From Phycisphaerae bacterium (GTDB lineage Bacteria > Planctomycetota > Phycisphaerae > Phycisphaerales > UBA1924), in assembly GCA_016873295.1 (NCBI GenBank), contig VGXM01000003.1, positions 105,178 through 169,177 on the forward strand: a stretch of 64,000 nucleotides of DNA. The letters run 5' to 3'. The translations under genes and the position numbers were made by a program. This document shows, in pieces, positions 35,260 to 43,514 of this stretch (positions within the stretch are counted from its first letter, which is position 1; each line of letters starts with the position of its first letter). The notes below the pieces were generated by a model. It made no database searches. It saw only the letters and a list, made by a program, of their open reading frames with translations, and was not told where the DNA came from.

Positions 35260-37218
35260 TCACCACCACAGCCGCAGCCGCAGTTCGTCGATCAGCGGCC
35301 TCGTCAGCCGCGCCAGCCCCGTCGTCCACCCGTGGCCCAGCCGCGCCACCCCCGACATGCCCGGCCGCAGGAACGCCGCCGACGCCGGGTCCGCCAGCTC
35401 CGCCTCGACCAGGTAGACGTTCCGCCCTCGGATCAGCTCGGCCATGGGCGTGATCCGCTCGACACGCAGGGGGATCCGCCGGTCCGGCAGGGCCCGCGGC
35501 GACATGTGCCCCTCCTGCCCGACGCGCACGTCGTCGATCCGCCGCTCGTCCACGTGGAGCACCACGCGGTTGTCGGGCGCCACCACCTCGAAGAGCGACT
35601 GCGTCGGCTCCACCCGCGCGCCCACGAACTGCTCCAGGTCGCCCCGACCGATCACCCCCGCGATCGGCGCCCGCACCTGCGCCTGCTCGATCAGCGACGC
35701 GTTCAGCGCGATCTCGGCGTCGAGGGCCGCGATCTCCGCGCCCACCGCCTTGGCCCGCGCCGTCTCCCCCGACGCCAGCGCCGCGTCGCGCTGGACCTCC
35801 TGCTTGGCCCGCTCCGCCCGGGCCCGGGACAGCTCGGCCTCCAGGTCGCGCGTGTCCATCGTCGCCAGCACCTGCCCCGCCTCCACCGTGTCCGCGGGGC
35901 GCGCCCGCACCGACGCCAGGTACCCGATGAAAGGCGGCACCACCACCCGCGCCTGCGTCGCCCGAACCTCGCACTCCGCCGGCACCACCGCCGGGATCGG
36001 CACCGCCGCCAGCAGCACCAGCGCCAGCAGCAGCACCAGCCCCACCAGTTTCGCCGCGGTGTACCGCGGGCCCACGAGCACGTGCCCGATCTCGAGCGTG
36101 CGGTCGCGCAGCACCGCCAGCACCCCACGGTCCGCCAGCCGCCGCGACCACAACGCCGGGCCCACCACCTCCCCGATCAGCCGCAGCAGCGCCAGCCCCC
36201 CGGCCGGGAGCGGGTCGTTCGGCGCCCGCTCCAGCGTCAGCACGCCCACCACGTCCCCCGAGACCCGCAGCGGCAGGCTCGCCACGCTCGCCGGCCCGAA
36301 CTTGTCCGCCAGGTCCCCGTGGGCCCGGTTGACCCGCCTCAGGTTCGGATCGCTCTCGGCCTCGGGCGGCGCGGGGCGCGCCACCTCGGCGTCCTGCCAG
36401 GCGCACTCGTCCATGGCCGCCTCCAGTGCCGCCAGCGTCGGCGTCCGGTGATCGATCTCGTCCGTGTCCGACACCGCGACCACCTTGATCCGGTGGTGCC
36501 ACGTCAGACCGACCGACACGCGGGCGCACCCGAACCGTCGCTTGACCTCGTCGCACAGCACCGCCGCCATGCTCTGGGCCGTCGGCGCCGCCTGCGACGC
36601 GTCCAGCAACTCCATCGCCTCGCGCAGCTTCAGCTTGTGCTCGGCCTCCTGCATCGCCTGCTCGCGCCACAGGAACGCCTCGAAACGCGACGCCGTCAAC
36701 GCCAGCTTGGTCAGACCCTCCTCCGCCGCTCGCTCCGAGCCCCGCGGCAGGATCAGCACCCCCACGAACTCCGTCCGCCCGTCCACCACCAGGGGCGCCG
36801 CGATCGCCGGCAGCACCGCCTCCGGCTCGTACAGCCCCGTCGAGCGACCCTCGCCCCGCGGCACCGACACCGCGTCGATCTTCCCCGCTACGGGCTGGTC
36901 CGTGCGCCCATCGGCCCCGGGCGCCGCGTCGACCGCCAACCGCTCCAGACGCGCCACCAGGCCCGGCGTCAGCGGGTCGTACCCCGCCTCGCCCCGAGCG
37001 AACCCCGGCGCCCCACGGGCCACGGCCACGCCCCGCTTCCGGTCGGCGCTCAGCAGGTAGATCACGCCCGCCAACGCCCCGATCAGCGCGCACTGCTCAT
37101 GCACGAGCGAGGTGAGAAAGGCCGCGACCGATTCCGGGATCAGGGGCGGCCCACCCCCCAGCGGCGCGGCCGAGGGCGTCCGCGCCGGCGTCGTGGGTGA
37201 GGATTCGATTCCGCTCAT
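35260..37218 (-). CDS. GAF-domain HlyD-family membrane-fusion protein
   Basis: 652 residues from ATG 37218. The cytoplasmic N-terminal half has two GAF-like domains (around APLVVDGRTEFVGVLILPRG and SLPLRVSGDVVGVLTLERAP). One transmembrane helix follows (LVGLVLLLALVLLAAVPIPAVV), then a periplasmic HlyD domain: FIGYLASVRARPADTVEAGQ (lipoyl half), coiled-coil arms, QVRAPIAGVIGRGDLEQFVG (second lipoyl half) and the beta-barrel with HLRPGMSGVARL-type end. HlyD proteins bridge an inner-membrane exporter to the outer membrane; GAF sensing on the inside is unusual. First gene of the three-gene cassette. Confidence 0.85.
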   Translation of the reverse strand: MSGIESSPTTPARTPSAAPLGGGPPLIPESVAAFLTSLVHEQCALIGALAGVIYLLSADRKRGVAVARGAPGFARGEAGYDPLTPGLVARLERLAVDAAPGADGRTDQPVAGKIDAVSVPRGEGRSTGLYEPEAVLPAIAAPLVVDGRTEFVGVLILPRGSERAAEEGLTKLALTASRFEAFLWREQAMQEAEHKLKLREAMELLDASQAAPTAQSMAAVLCDEVKRRFGCARVSVGLTWHHRIKVVAVSDTDEIDHRTPTLAALEAAMDECAWQDAEVARPAPPEAESDPNLRRVNRAHGDLADKFGPASVASLPLRVSGDVVGVLTLERAPNDPLPAGGLALLRLIGEVVGPALWSRRLADRGVLAVLRDRTLEIGHVLVGPRYTAAKLVGLVLLLALVLLAAVPIPAVVPAECEVRATQARVVVPPFIGYLASVRARPADTVEAGQVLATMDTRDLEAELSRARAERAKQEVQRDAALASGETARAKAVGAEIAALDAEIALNASLIEQAQVRAPIAGVIGRGDLEQFVGARVEPTQSLFEVVAPDNRVVLHVDERRIDDVRVGQEGHMSPRALPDRRIPLRVERITPMAELIRGRNVYLVEAELADPASAAFLRPGMSGVARLGHGWTTGLARLTRPLIDELRLRLWW

Positions 37219-37520
37219 GCAGGTGCCGTCCGTGCGCCGGGCCGAGGGTGTTCCGACACGTGGATCCTAGTGCGGGTCGCCGGCGCCTGTCGCGCCAGAG
37301 GCCGATCCTCGGGCGACGATCGGGGTTCCATGGGCACGTCCGCCGATGGGGTCGCTCGTGCCAGGCCGCCCGCGATCCTATGGCGGGACCGAGCGCTCGC
37401 CGAACGCTTGAACCGGCGCGCACAAGGCCTAACCTTCTCTCCCCATTGTGAACCGGGACGTGCCAGCCGGCCAAGCGGTCCTGACGGACCCCCCGCCAAC
37501 ATGGTGCAGGAGCCGAGGCC
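37219..37520. other. Intergenic region between the export cassette and rplU
   Basis: 302 bases, no gene seen. It should hold the promoters of the divergent cassette and rplU. One weak rplU candidate is TTGAAC (37408-37413), 16 bases, TAACCT (37430-37435). No riboswitch or L21 leader structure was recognised. Confidence 0.4.
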
Positions 37521-37847
37521 ATGTACGCGATCATCGAGGAGTCGGGCGGGCAGCGCAAGGTCGAGCAGGGGCAGGAGTTCCTGATGGACCTGCTCAGCGA
37601 CGGCGCCGCCAAGCCGGGCGACACCGTGACCTTCGACAAGGTCCTGGTCGTGGGTGAAGCCGGGGGCAAGGCCAAGGTCGGGCTCCCCTACGTCCCCGGC
37701 GCCAGCGTCACGGCCCAGGTCGTGGAGCCCGTCGTCAAGGGCCAGAAGATCCACGTCTGGACCTTCCGCGAGAAGAAGACCTGGCAGAAGAAGCGCGGGC
37801 ACCGGCAGCAGTACACGGGCGTCAAGGTGACGGGCATCGTCGCCTGA
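37521..37847 (+). CDS. rplU: 50S ribosomal protein L21
   Basis: 108 residues, full length. MYAIIEESGGQRKVEQGQEF is the typical L21 start (YAII-x-x-GGKQ), followed by VLVVGEAGGKAKVGLPYVPGA and the basic KKTWQKKRGHRQQYTGVKV, which binds 23S rRNA. The usual partner rpmA (L27) is not downstream; a PEP-CTERM-like gene follows instead. GGAG and GAGG upstream support the start. Confidence 0.95.
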   Translation: MYAIIEESGGQRKVEQGQEFLMDLLSDGAAKPGDTVTFDKVLVVGEAGGKAKVGLPYVPGASVTAQVVEPVVKGQKIHVWTFREKKTWQKKRGHRQQYTGVKVTGIVA

Positions 37848-37949
37848 CCCGCTCTGTTCGCGCCCCGCCCGATGCCGGGGCCGCCAGGACGGTGTTTGTT
37901 TGCCTCGGGCACGTGCTCTCGGTTGGCGCGCGCACAGACGTTGATCGCC

Positions 37950-37978
37950 TTGACGGCGGGTCGGCGATCTGGTAAGGT
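37950..37978 (+). promoter_or_regulatory. Candidate promoter for the PEP-CTERM-like gene at 38036
   Basis: TTGACG, a 17-base spacer and TAAGGT, about 50 bases of leader before the gene. Good -35 and spacing, weak -10. Confidence 0.4.
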
Positions 37979-38035
37979 TCAGTCGTTGGCGTTCGCCGCT
38001 TGGAGGGCGGCGAGGGGCCAAAGGAGGAGGGACAA

Positions 38036-38731
38036 ATGGTGATTTCTCGCGCGCTGTCGTCGATGATGCTCGCCGCGGGTGTGGCGTGCGCGCCGAGCCT
38101 TGCGGCCGACAACTGGACCATCCACATGACCGTGGACAACCAGTTCTCGGCGTGGTTCGGGAACTCGATGCAGACGACCCTTGCCGTCGGGTCGGGGAAC
38201 TCCTGGCCGACGACGTACACGTTTAACGTCGGCGGGGCCAACCCGACCGACTACTTCTACGTGGCGACGTCCTCGGATCACTCCGCGGCGCAGGGGTTCA
38301 TCGGCGAGTTCCACAACGTGACCCAGGGGTACCAGTTTCTGACGGGGCTGAGCGGGAACTGGGAGGTGTTTCCCGCGGGGCGATACCTCCAGCAGTTGTT
38401 CGGCATGACGAACCCATGGCCGGCGTCGGTGATGCCCACGCAGGCGCAGATTGACTCGGCGATCACCTACGCGACGACGCTGGGGCTGTGGATCCCGCCG
38501 ACGTCCTTCCCGGGATACACGAACGGCGTGGGTCCTTGGGGGTTCAGGCCCGGCATCTCCGCCAACGCCCACTGGATCTGGCACCGCGACCCGAACGGAC
38601 CCGCCAATCCCCTCACGCCCGGCTACAACCACGAGGAGTTTCTCGTGTTCCGCGTGCCGGGAGTGCCCAGCCCGGTCACGGCCCTGCCGCTGGCCCTGAT
38701 GGGCGTCTTTGGGCTGCGCCGGCGTCGGTAG
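38036..38731 (+). CDS. PEP-CTERM-like sorted exported protein
   Basis: 231 residues from ATG 38036 with a strong AAGGAGGAGG site. Signal peptide MVISRALSSMMLAAGVACAPSLAA. The body is rich in aromatic residues and Gly/Asn/Pro (TIHMTVDNQFSAWFGNSMQT and FNVGGANPTDYFYVATSSDH), with no known enzyme motif. The C-terminus VPSPVTALPLALMGVFGL plus four arginines is the PEP-CTERM-type sorting signal. Surface or matrix location expected; function unknown. Confidence 0.72.
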   Translation: MVISRALSSMMLAAGVACAPSLAADNWTIHMTVDNQFSAWFGNSMQTTLAVGSGNSWPTTYTFNVGGANPTDYFYVATSSDHSAAQGFIGEFHNVTQGYQFLTGLSGNWEVFPAGRYLQQLFGMTNPWPASVMPTQAQIDSAITYATTLGLWIPPTSFPGYTNGVGPWGFRPGISANAHWIWHRDPNGPANPLTPGYNHEEFLVFRVPGVPSPVTALPLALMGVFGLRRRR

Positions 38732-38771
38732 GCTCGTGCCGGATCGCGCCGGGGCGCCAACGATCCCTTCG

Positions 38772-39281
38772 ATGCGAAGGGTGCGGGTACTGACCACCGG
38801 CGGGACGATCGAGAAGGTCTACGACGAGGCCACCGGCACGCTCGAGAACCGCGGCTCGATCATCGCGCGCATGCTCGGAGAACTGCGCCTGGAGGCGGTG
38901 GAGGTCGCGGTTCGACCGGTGCTGGCCAAGGACAGCCTGCTCATGACCGACGACGACCGGGCCCTGGTGCTCGCCGCGGCTCGCGATGCGCAGGGCGAGA
39001 GCGACGGCGTCGTGATCCTGCACGGGACGGACACGCTGGCCCGCACGGGGGAGTTGATCCACGCTTCCCTCGCCGCGCCAAGGGTGCCCATCGTGCTCAC
39101 GGGGGCGATGCGCCCCTTCGAGATGAAGCGCTCTGACGCGCTCCAGAACCTCACGGAGGCCATCTTCGCCGCGGGCGTGCTGCCGCCCGGGGTCTACTGC
39201 GTGGCCCACGGGCAGGCCCTGCGGTTCCCCGGCGTCACCAAGGACCAGGGTCGGCTGGCGTTCGTGCGCCGGGGGGACTGA
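38772..39281 (+). CDS. Single-domain asparaginase-family protein
   Basis: 169 residues from ATG 38772. Only the N-terminal catalytic domain of the bacterial asparaginase/glutaminase fold is present: VLTTGGTIEK with the first catalytic Thr, and VILHGTDTLARTGELIH with the second Thr-Asp pair; PIVLTGAMRPFEMKRSDALQNL follows. Full-length asparaginases are about 330 residues with a C-terminal dimerisation domain; short forms of about 165 residues exist as a separate group. No frameshift or truncation scar is seen, so it is probably a natural short form. Substrate is uncertain. Confidence 0.8.
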   Translation: MRRVRVLTTGGTIEKVYDEATGTLENRGSIIARMLGELRLEAVEVAVRPVLAKDSLLMTDDDRALVLAAARDAQGESDGVVILHGTDTLARTGELIHASLAAPRVPIVLTGAMRPFEMKRSDALQNLTEAIFAAGVLPPGVYCVAHGQALRFPGVTKDQGRLAFVRRGD

Positions 39282-39438
39282 TTCTCGGACGCCCCCCGGG
39301 GCGGGTCGTGGCGTCGCTCGGGGCCGATCGGGGGGCTCGGGGCGGGCGGGGCTGGACCGTCGCGGCGCGCGGGCCGATAGCGGGTGGGCGGCGCGGAACG
39401 CCGCCGCGGGCCCGCATGACCCCCCGAGACCAGAGGCG

Positions 39439-40218
39439 ATGGACAAAGCCAGCGTCATCGGCAGCATCCTGGGCTTCGTGTTCTGCGCCATCGTGATGCT
39501 GAAGGCCAGCCACGGCGACCTGTCCATGTTCTGGTCCGATAAGGGCATGTACATGGTGTTCGGCGGGTCGCTCAGCGTGGTGCTGATGGCCATGCCCATG
39601 TCGAAGATCAAGTGCATCCCGGGGTACACGCGGCGGTTCTTCTTCCACAAGGGCATGGAGCCGGTCGAGGTCATCGAGCTCATGAACAAGCTGAGCGAGA
39701 AGGCCCGGCGCGCCGGCATCCTCGCGCTCGAGAGCGAGATCCCCAACATCAAGGACCCGTTCCTGGGGGCGGGGCTCAAGGCCGCGATCGACGGCGTGGA
39801 GCCGGACGCCATCGAGGGCACGCTGCGGATGGAGATCCTGGCGATGCAGGACCGGCACAAGGCCGGCAAGAAGTTCTTCGACCTGATCAAGCTCTACGCG
39901 CCCGGGTACGGGCTGGTGGCGACGCTGATCGGGCAGATCGGCATGTTCGGGCACCTGGGCGGGGACATCAAGATCATGGGGCACATGCTCGCGGTGGCGG
40001 TGGTCGCGACCATGTACGGGACGGTGCTGGCCAACGCGGTCGCCGGGCCCATGGGCGACAAGCTCGCGCTGCGGTCGGGCGAGGAGATCCTGGGGCGGGA
40101 GATGATGCTGCAGGGGATCCTGTCGATCCAGGGCGGGGACAACCCGCGCGTCACGCTCGAAAAGATGCTCGCGTTCATCCCGACGCCCGCGCGGGCCAAG
40201 TACCGCCAGGCCGCCTGA
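39439..40218 (+). CDS. motA: Flagellar motor stator protein MotA/PomA
   Basis: 259 residues. Four transmembrane segments: SVIGSILGFVFCAIVMLKAS, MYMVFGGSLSVVLMAMPM, GYGLVATLIGQIGMFGHLGG and MLAVAVVATMYGTVLANAVAG. The cytoplasmic loop between helices 2 and 3 carries the charged residues that contact FliG. It conducts the ion flow that powers flagellar rotation together with MotB, whose gene follows by 18 bases. No other flagellar genes are in the window. Confidence 0.93.
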   Translation: MDKASVIGSILGFVFCAIVMLKASHGDLSMFWSDKGMYMVFGGSLSVVLMAMPMSKIKCIPGYTRRFFFHKGMEPVEVIELMNKLSEKARRAGILALESEIPNIKDPFLGAGLKAAIDGVEPDAIEGTLRMEILAMQDRHKAGKKFFDLIKLYAPGYGLVATLIGQIGMFGHLGGDIKIMGHMLAVAVVATMYGTVLANAVAGPMGDKLALRSGEEILGREMMLQGILSIQGGDNPRVTLEKMLAFIPTPARAKYRQAA

Positions 40219-40236
40219 TCCCCGGACCACGCCCCC

Positions 40237-41061
40237 ATGCCCGAACAGGACCACGACAGCCACGCGGAGGGCGAGGGCCACAAAAAGGCGCACAAGAAGC
40301 ACGCTGGGCACGGGGGCGGGCACGAGGAGGGGCACGAGGGCGCCCCGGAATGGCTCATCAGCTTCGCGGACAACGTGATGCTGCAGATGGGCTTCTTCGT
40401 GATCCTGCTGGCCCTGAACATGGGCCCCAAGTCGACGGCGGCGGCGGGGGGGCAGCCGTCCGACACGCCCAGCGAGCACCCGCAGTCGGGCGAGTTCTAC
40501 GACTTCGTCATCGCGGTGCGCGAGGGCTTCAACAACCCGGTCGACATCCTGTCCACCGACCCCAAGGACGCCCCGCTGGTCCGGCGAATCAAGGAGCGCC
40601 AGGGCGGCCCGGCGGACCAGGACGCGCCCCAGGGCGAGCACGAGAAGGTGCAGAGCGTGCGCCCCAGCGACCTGACCAGTCTCGGGGCGGCGGTTCCGTT
40701 CGAGGACGGGTCCGACTTGCTCTCGCAGTCCGCCCGCGACGTCATCGAGGACACCGCCCAGCGGCTGCGCGGGCTGAACTGGATCGTCGAGCTCCGCGGG
40801 CACGCGAGCCCCAGCGAGGCCCTGCGCGACCCCGACAAGGGGCTCGAACTCAGCTACCGGCGGGCTCTGGCCGTGCGCCGGGTGCTGGTCGAGTCGGGGG
40901 TCCGGCGCGAGCAACTGCGCGTCGTGGCGATCGGCGACGGCAACCGTGTGGTGGCCCGGACCTACGACCGGGAGAAGGACCGGATGAACCAGCGCGTCGA
41001 GGTGGTGGTGACCAACGAGGCCCTGCCGCCGGACGCCTTCTCGACGCCCCAGCAGCCGTAG
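40237..41061 (+). CDS. motB: Flagellar motor stator protein MotB (OmpA-like C-terminus)
   Basis: 274 residues. A histidine/lysine-rich N-terminus (HKKAHKKHAGHGGGHEEGHE) precedes the single membrane helix, WLISFADNVMLQMGFFVILLAL, whose aspartate in FAD is the conserved proton/sodium-carrying residue. The C-terminal half is an OmpA-like peptidoglycan-binding domain (IVELRGHASPSEAL, LSYRRALAVRRVLVESGV, RVVAIGDGNRVV). The long His-rich leader is unusual. It sits 18 bases after motA. Confidence 0.9.
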   Translation: MPEQDHDSHAEGEGHKKAHKKHAGHGGGHEEGHEGAPEWLISFADNVMLQMGFFVILLALNMGPKSTAAAGGQPSDTPSEHPQSGEFYDFVIAVREGFNNPVDILSTDPKDAPLVRRIKERQGGPADQDAPQGEHEKVQSVRPSDLTSLGAAVPFEDGSDLLSQSARDVIEDTAQRLRGLNWIVELRGHASPSEALRDPDKGLELSYRRALAVRRVLVESGVRREQLRVVAIGDGNRVVARTYDREKDRMNQRVEVVVTNEALPPDAFSTPQQP

Positions 41062-41068
41062 GCCGCGG

Positions 41069-41815
41069 CTACTTGAGCTCGACCGACCAGTAGGCGTGGT
41101 CGAGGAACGCCTTCCACGAGGCGTACTTCTCGTGCCCGAGGCGGAGCGAGATGAGTGGGTTGCGCTTGGGGCGCTCCGGCCTGCGGACGAGGGACATGCC
41201 CGCCTGCTCGGGGGTGCGCCCGCCCTTGCGGGCGTTGCAGCGGATGCAGGCGCAGACCAGGTTCTCCCAGGACTCGCCCCCGCCGTGCGAGCGCGGGCGG
41301 ACGTGGTCGAGCGACAGGTCGTTGGTGGGGAAGTGCCGACCGCAGTACTGGCATTGGTTGCGGTCGCGGGCGAAGAGGTTTCGGCGGTTGAGCTTGACGG
41401 CCTGGTCGGGGAGGCGGTCGTACCCGAGCAGGCGGATGATGCGCGGCACGGGGATCTCGAGGCGCACGGTGCGGACCCAGTCGAAGCGCTCGCGCTCGTG
41501 CTGGATGCGGCGCTGGATCTCCGAGGCGTCCGTCCACGTCTCGATGTTGTAGGTGAGGAACTGCTGTGTCCCCGCCGCGTCGGTCTGGACCTGGATGATC
41601 TCGGCGATGTTGCGGAAGAGCAGCCCGAACGCCCGGCGGGCCGTGACCACGCGGACCGCCATGAAGGCCTTGTTCAGCACCAGCACCTTGGCGTTGAGCC
41701 CCTCGGTGTGGGCGAAGGTCGACAGCGATAGGTGGTCCTCGGCCGGCAGGCCGTCGGCACCGTCCTCGTGCTTCCGATGGTGGCCGTTCGCGGCTCTGGA
41801 TGGGCGTCCGTGCAT
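41069..41815 (-). CDS. HNH endonuclease family protein
   Basis: 248 residues from ATG 41815; GTG 41845 is possible. The C-terminal HNH motif is intact: CQYCGRHFPTNDLSLDHVRP, then RSHGGGESWENLVCACIRCN, with two CxxC zinc pairs, the catalytic His in LDHVRP and the Asn in WENLV. The N-terminal about 120 residues (VLVLNKAFMAVRVVTARRAF, FLTYNIETWTDASEI) match the single-copy HNH protein widespread in Planctomycetes, Cyanobacteria and others rather than a homing endonuclease. Role unknown. It converges on motB with a 7-base gap. Confidence 0.85.
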   Translation of the reverse strand: MHGRPSRAANGHHRKHEDGADGLPAEDHLSLSTFAHTEGLNAKVLVLNKAFMAVRVVTARRAFGLLFRNIAEIIQVQTDAAGTQQFLTYNIETWTDASEIQRRIQHERERFDWVRTVRLEIPVPRIIRLLGYDRLPDQAVKLNRRNLFARDRNQCQYCGRHFPTNDLSLDHVRPRSHGGGESWENLVCACIRCNARKGGRTPEQAGMSLVRRPERPKRNPLISLRLGHEKYASWKAFLDHAYWSVELK

Positions 41816-41910
41816 GGGGCCCCGCAGGCGACCTGGGGCCTCCACTCCGCCGAGCGCCGCCGGGTCAGCAATTCATATGGTGCGGGAGGGGGCGGATCAA
41901 ACCGGCCCGG

Positions 41911-43491
41911 TCAGTGCCGGAAGTGGCGCAGCCCGGTGGTCAGGCAGGTCACGCCCTTCTCGCGGCACAGGGCGAACGTGTCGTCGTCGCGCTTGGAACC
42001 CCCCGGGTGGACCAGGCACGACACGCCCGCGTCGATGAGCACCCCGGGGGCGTCGGGGAAGGGGAAGAAGGCGTCGGAGAAGGCCACGCCGCCCCTGGAC
42101 CGGTCCCCGCTCTTCTCGACCGCGATGCGGCAGGCCTGCAGGCGGTCCATCTGCCCGGCGCCGGCGCCGACCAGGGCGAAGCGCCCCGCGGGGGCGCTGC
42201 CGATGCAGACCGCGTTGCTGGTCAGGGCCCGGCAGACGGGCTCCAGGAACCGGGCCAGGCCCAGTTGGGCCTCGGAGGGCGGCGGCCCCGCGCGGTGCCC
42301 GAAATCACCGGCGAGCGCGTCGTCGCGGGTCTGCGCGAGCACGCCACCGGGGATGGAGCGGAAGTCGATCGCGGTCCCGGCGCCCGGCGCCGCCTCGACG
42401 CGGAGCAGGCGGACGTTGGCGGACCTGGACCGGAGCAGGTCGAGGGCGTCGTCGTCGAAGGCGGGGGCGACGATGACCTCGAGGAACACGTCCTTCAGCG
42501 AGAGGCGCTGGGCGGCGGGAGCATCGAGCGGGACGCTGAGGGCCAGGATCCCGCCGTAGGCCGCCAGCGCATCCCCCGCGATCGCCAGGTCGACGGCGTC
42601 GGCGGGCGTGGGTCCCGCCGCGGCCCCGCAGGGGTTGGCGTGCTTGATGACGCAGGCGGCGGGCCGCCCGGCGGTGACGCGTCCCAGGTGCAGGGCCAGG
42701 TCGAGGGCGGCGGCGGCGTCGTTGACGTTGTTGTAGCTCAGTTCCTTGCCGTGCAGTTGCCGGGCCGCGGCGATCGCGGCGCCGGGGCCGAGGCGGTAGA
42801 GCGCGGCCCGCTGGTGCGGGTTCTCGCCGTAGCGCAGCGAACGCACGCGTTCGAGGGTGAGAGAGAGCCGGTGGGGGAAGGGGTCGTCGTCGGGGTCGCC
42901 GGCGAGCCACGCCGCGATGGCCGCGTCGTACGCCGCCGTTCGCGCGAAGGCCTTGGCCTGGAGGCGTCGGCGCGTGGCGAGCGAGGTGGCGCCGGCGTTG
43001 GCGTCGAGCTCGGCGATGAGGGCGCTGTAGTCGGCGGGGTCGGTGACGACGGCGACCCAGTCGGCGTTCTTGGCCGCCGACCGCACCATGCTCGGGCCAC
43101 CGATGTCGATGTTCTCGATGGCGTGGTCGCGGGTGACGTCGGGACAGGCGACGGTGCGTTCGAAGGGGTAGAGGTTGATGCAGAGCAGGTCGATGGGGTC
43201 GATGGCGTGGGCCCGCATGGCCTGGAGGTGGGCGGGGTCGTCGCGGACGGCGAGCAGCCCGCCGTGGACCTTGGGGTGCAGCGTCTTGACGCGCCCGTCC
43301 ATCATCTCCGGGAAGCCGGTGACGGCCTCGATGGGGGTGACGTCGAACCCGGCGGCGGCCAGGGCCTTGGCGGTGCCGCCGGTCGAGACCAGGCGCACGC
43401 CGCGGGACGCCAGGGCGCGGGCCAGGGCGACCAGCCCGGTCTTGTCGCTCACCGAGAGCAGGGCCCTCTTGACGGGGATCAGGTCGGGCAT
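41911..43491 (-). CDS. purH: Bifunctional AICAR formyltransferase/IMP cyclohydrolase
   Basis: 526 residues. Last two steps of purine synthesis. The N-terminal IMP cyclohydrolase domain starts RALLSVSDKTGLVALARALA and contains KTLHPKVHGGLL and NLYPFERT; the C-terminal formyltransferase has RYGENPHQRAALY, KHANPCGAAAG and SDAFFPFPDAPG. Both halves are complete. It follows the beta-propeller lipoprotein gene by 23 bases on the minus strand. purL lies 6.5 kb further on. Confidence 0.96.
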   Translation of the reverse strand: MPDLIPVKRALLSVSDKTGLVALARALASRGVRLVSTGGTAKALAAAGFDVTPIEAVTGFPEMMDGRVKTLHPKVHGGLLAVRDDPAHLQAMRAHAIDPIDLLCINLYPFERTVACPDVTRDHAIENIDIGGPSMVRSAAKNADWVAVVTDPADYSALIAELDANAGATSLATRRRLQAKAFARTAAYDAAIAAWLAGDPDDDPFPHRLSLTLERVRSLRYGENPHQRAALYRLGPGAAIAAARQLHGKELSYNNVNDAAAALDLALHLGRVTAGRPAACVIKHANPCGAAAGPTPADAVDLAIAGDALAAYGGILALSVPLDAPAAQRLSLKDVFLEVIVAPAFDDDALDLLRSRSANVRLLRVEAAPGAGTAIDFRSIPGGVLAQTRDDALAGDFGHRAGPPPSEAQLGLARFLEPVCRALTSNAVCIGSAPAGRFALVGAGAGQMDRLQACRIAVEKSGDRSRGGVAFSDAFFPFPDAPGVLIDAGVSCLVHPGGSKRDDDTFALCREKGVTCLTTGLRHFRH

Positions 43492-43514
43492 GACGAACCC
43501 CTCGGGCCTGGCGG

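Noticed and set aside
41069..41815. Homing endonuclease or mobile intron
   Set aside because: No intron or intein signs nearby, and the protein matches a widespread single-copy HNH family architecture.
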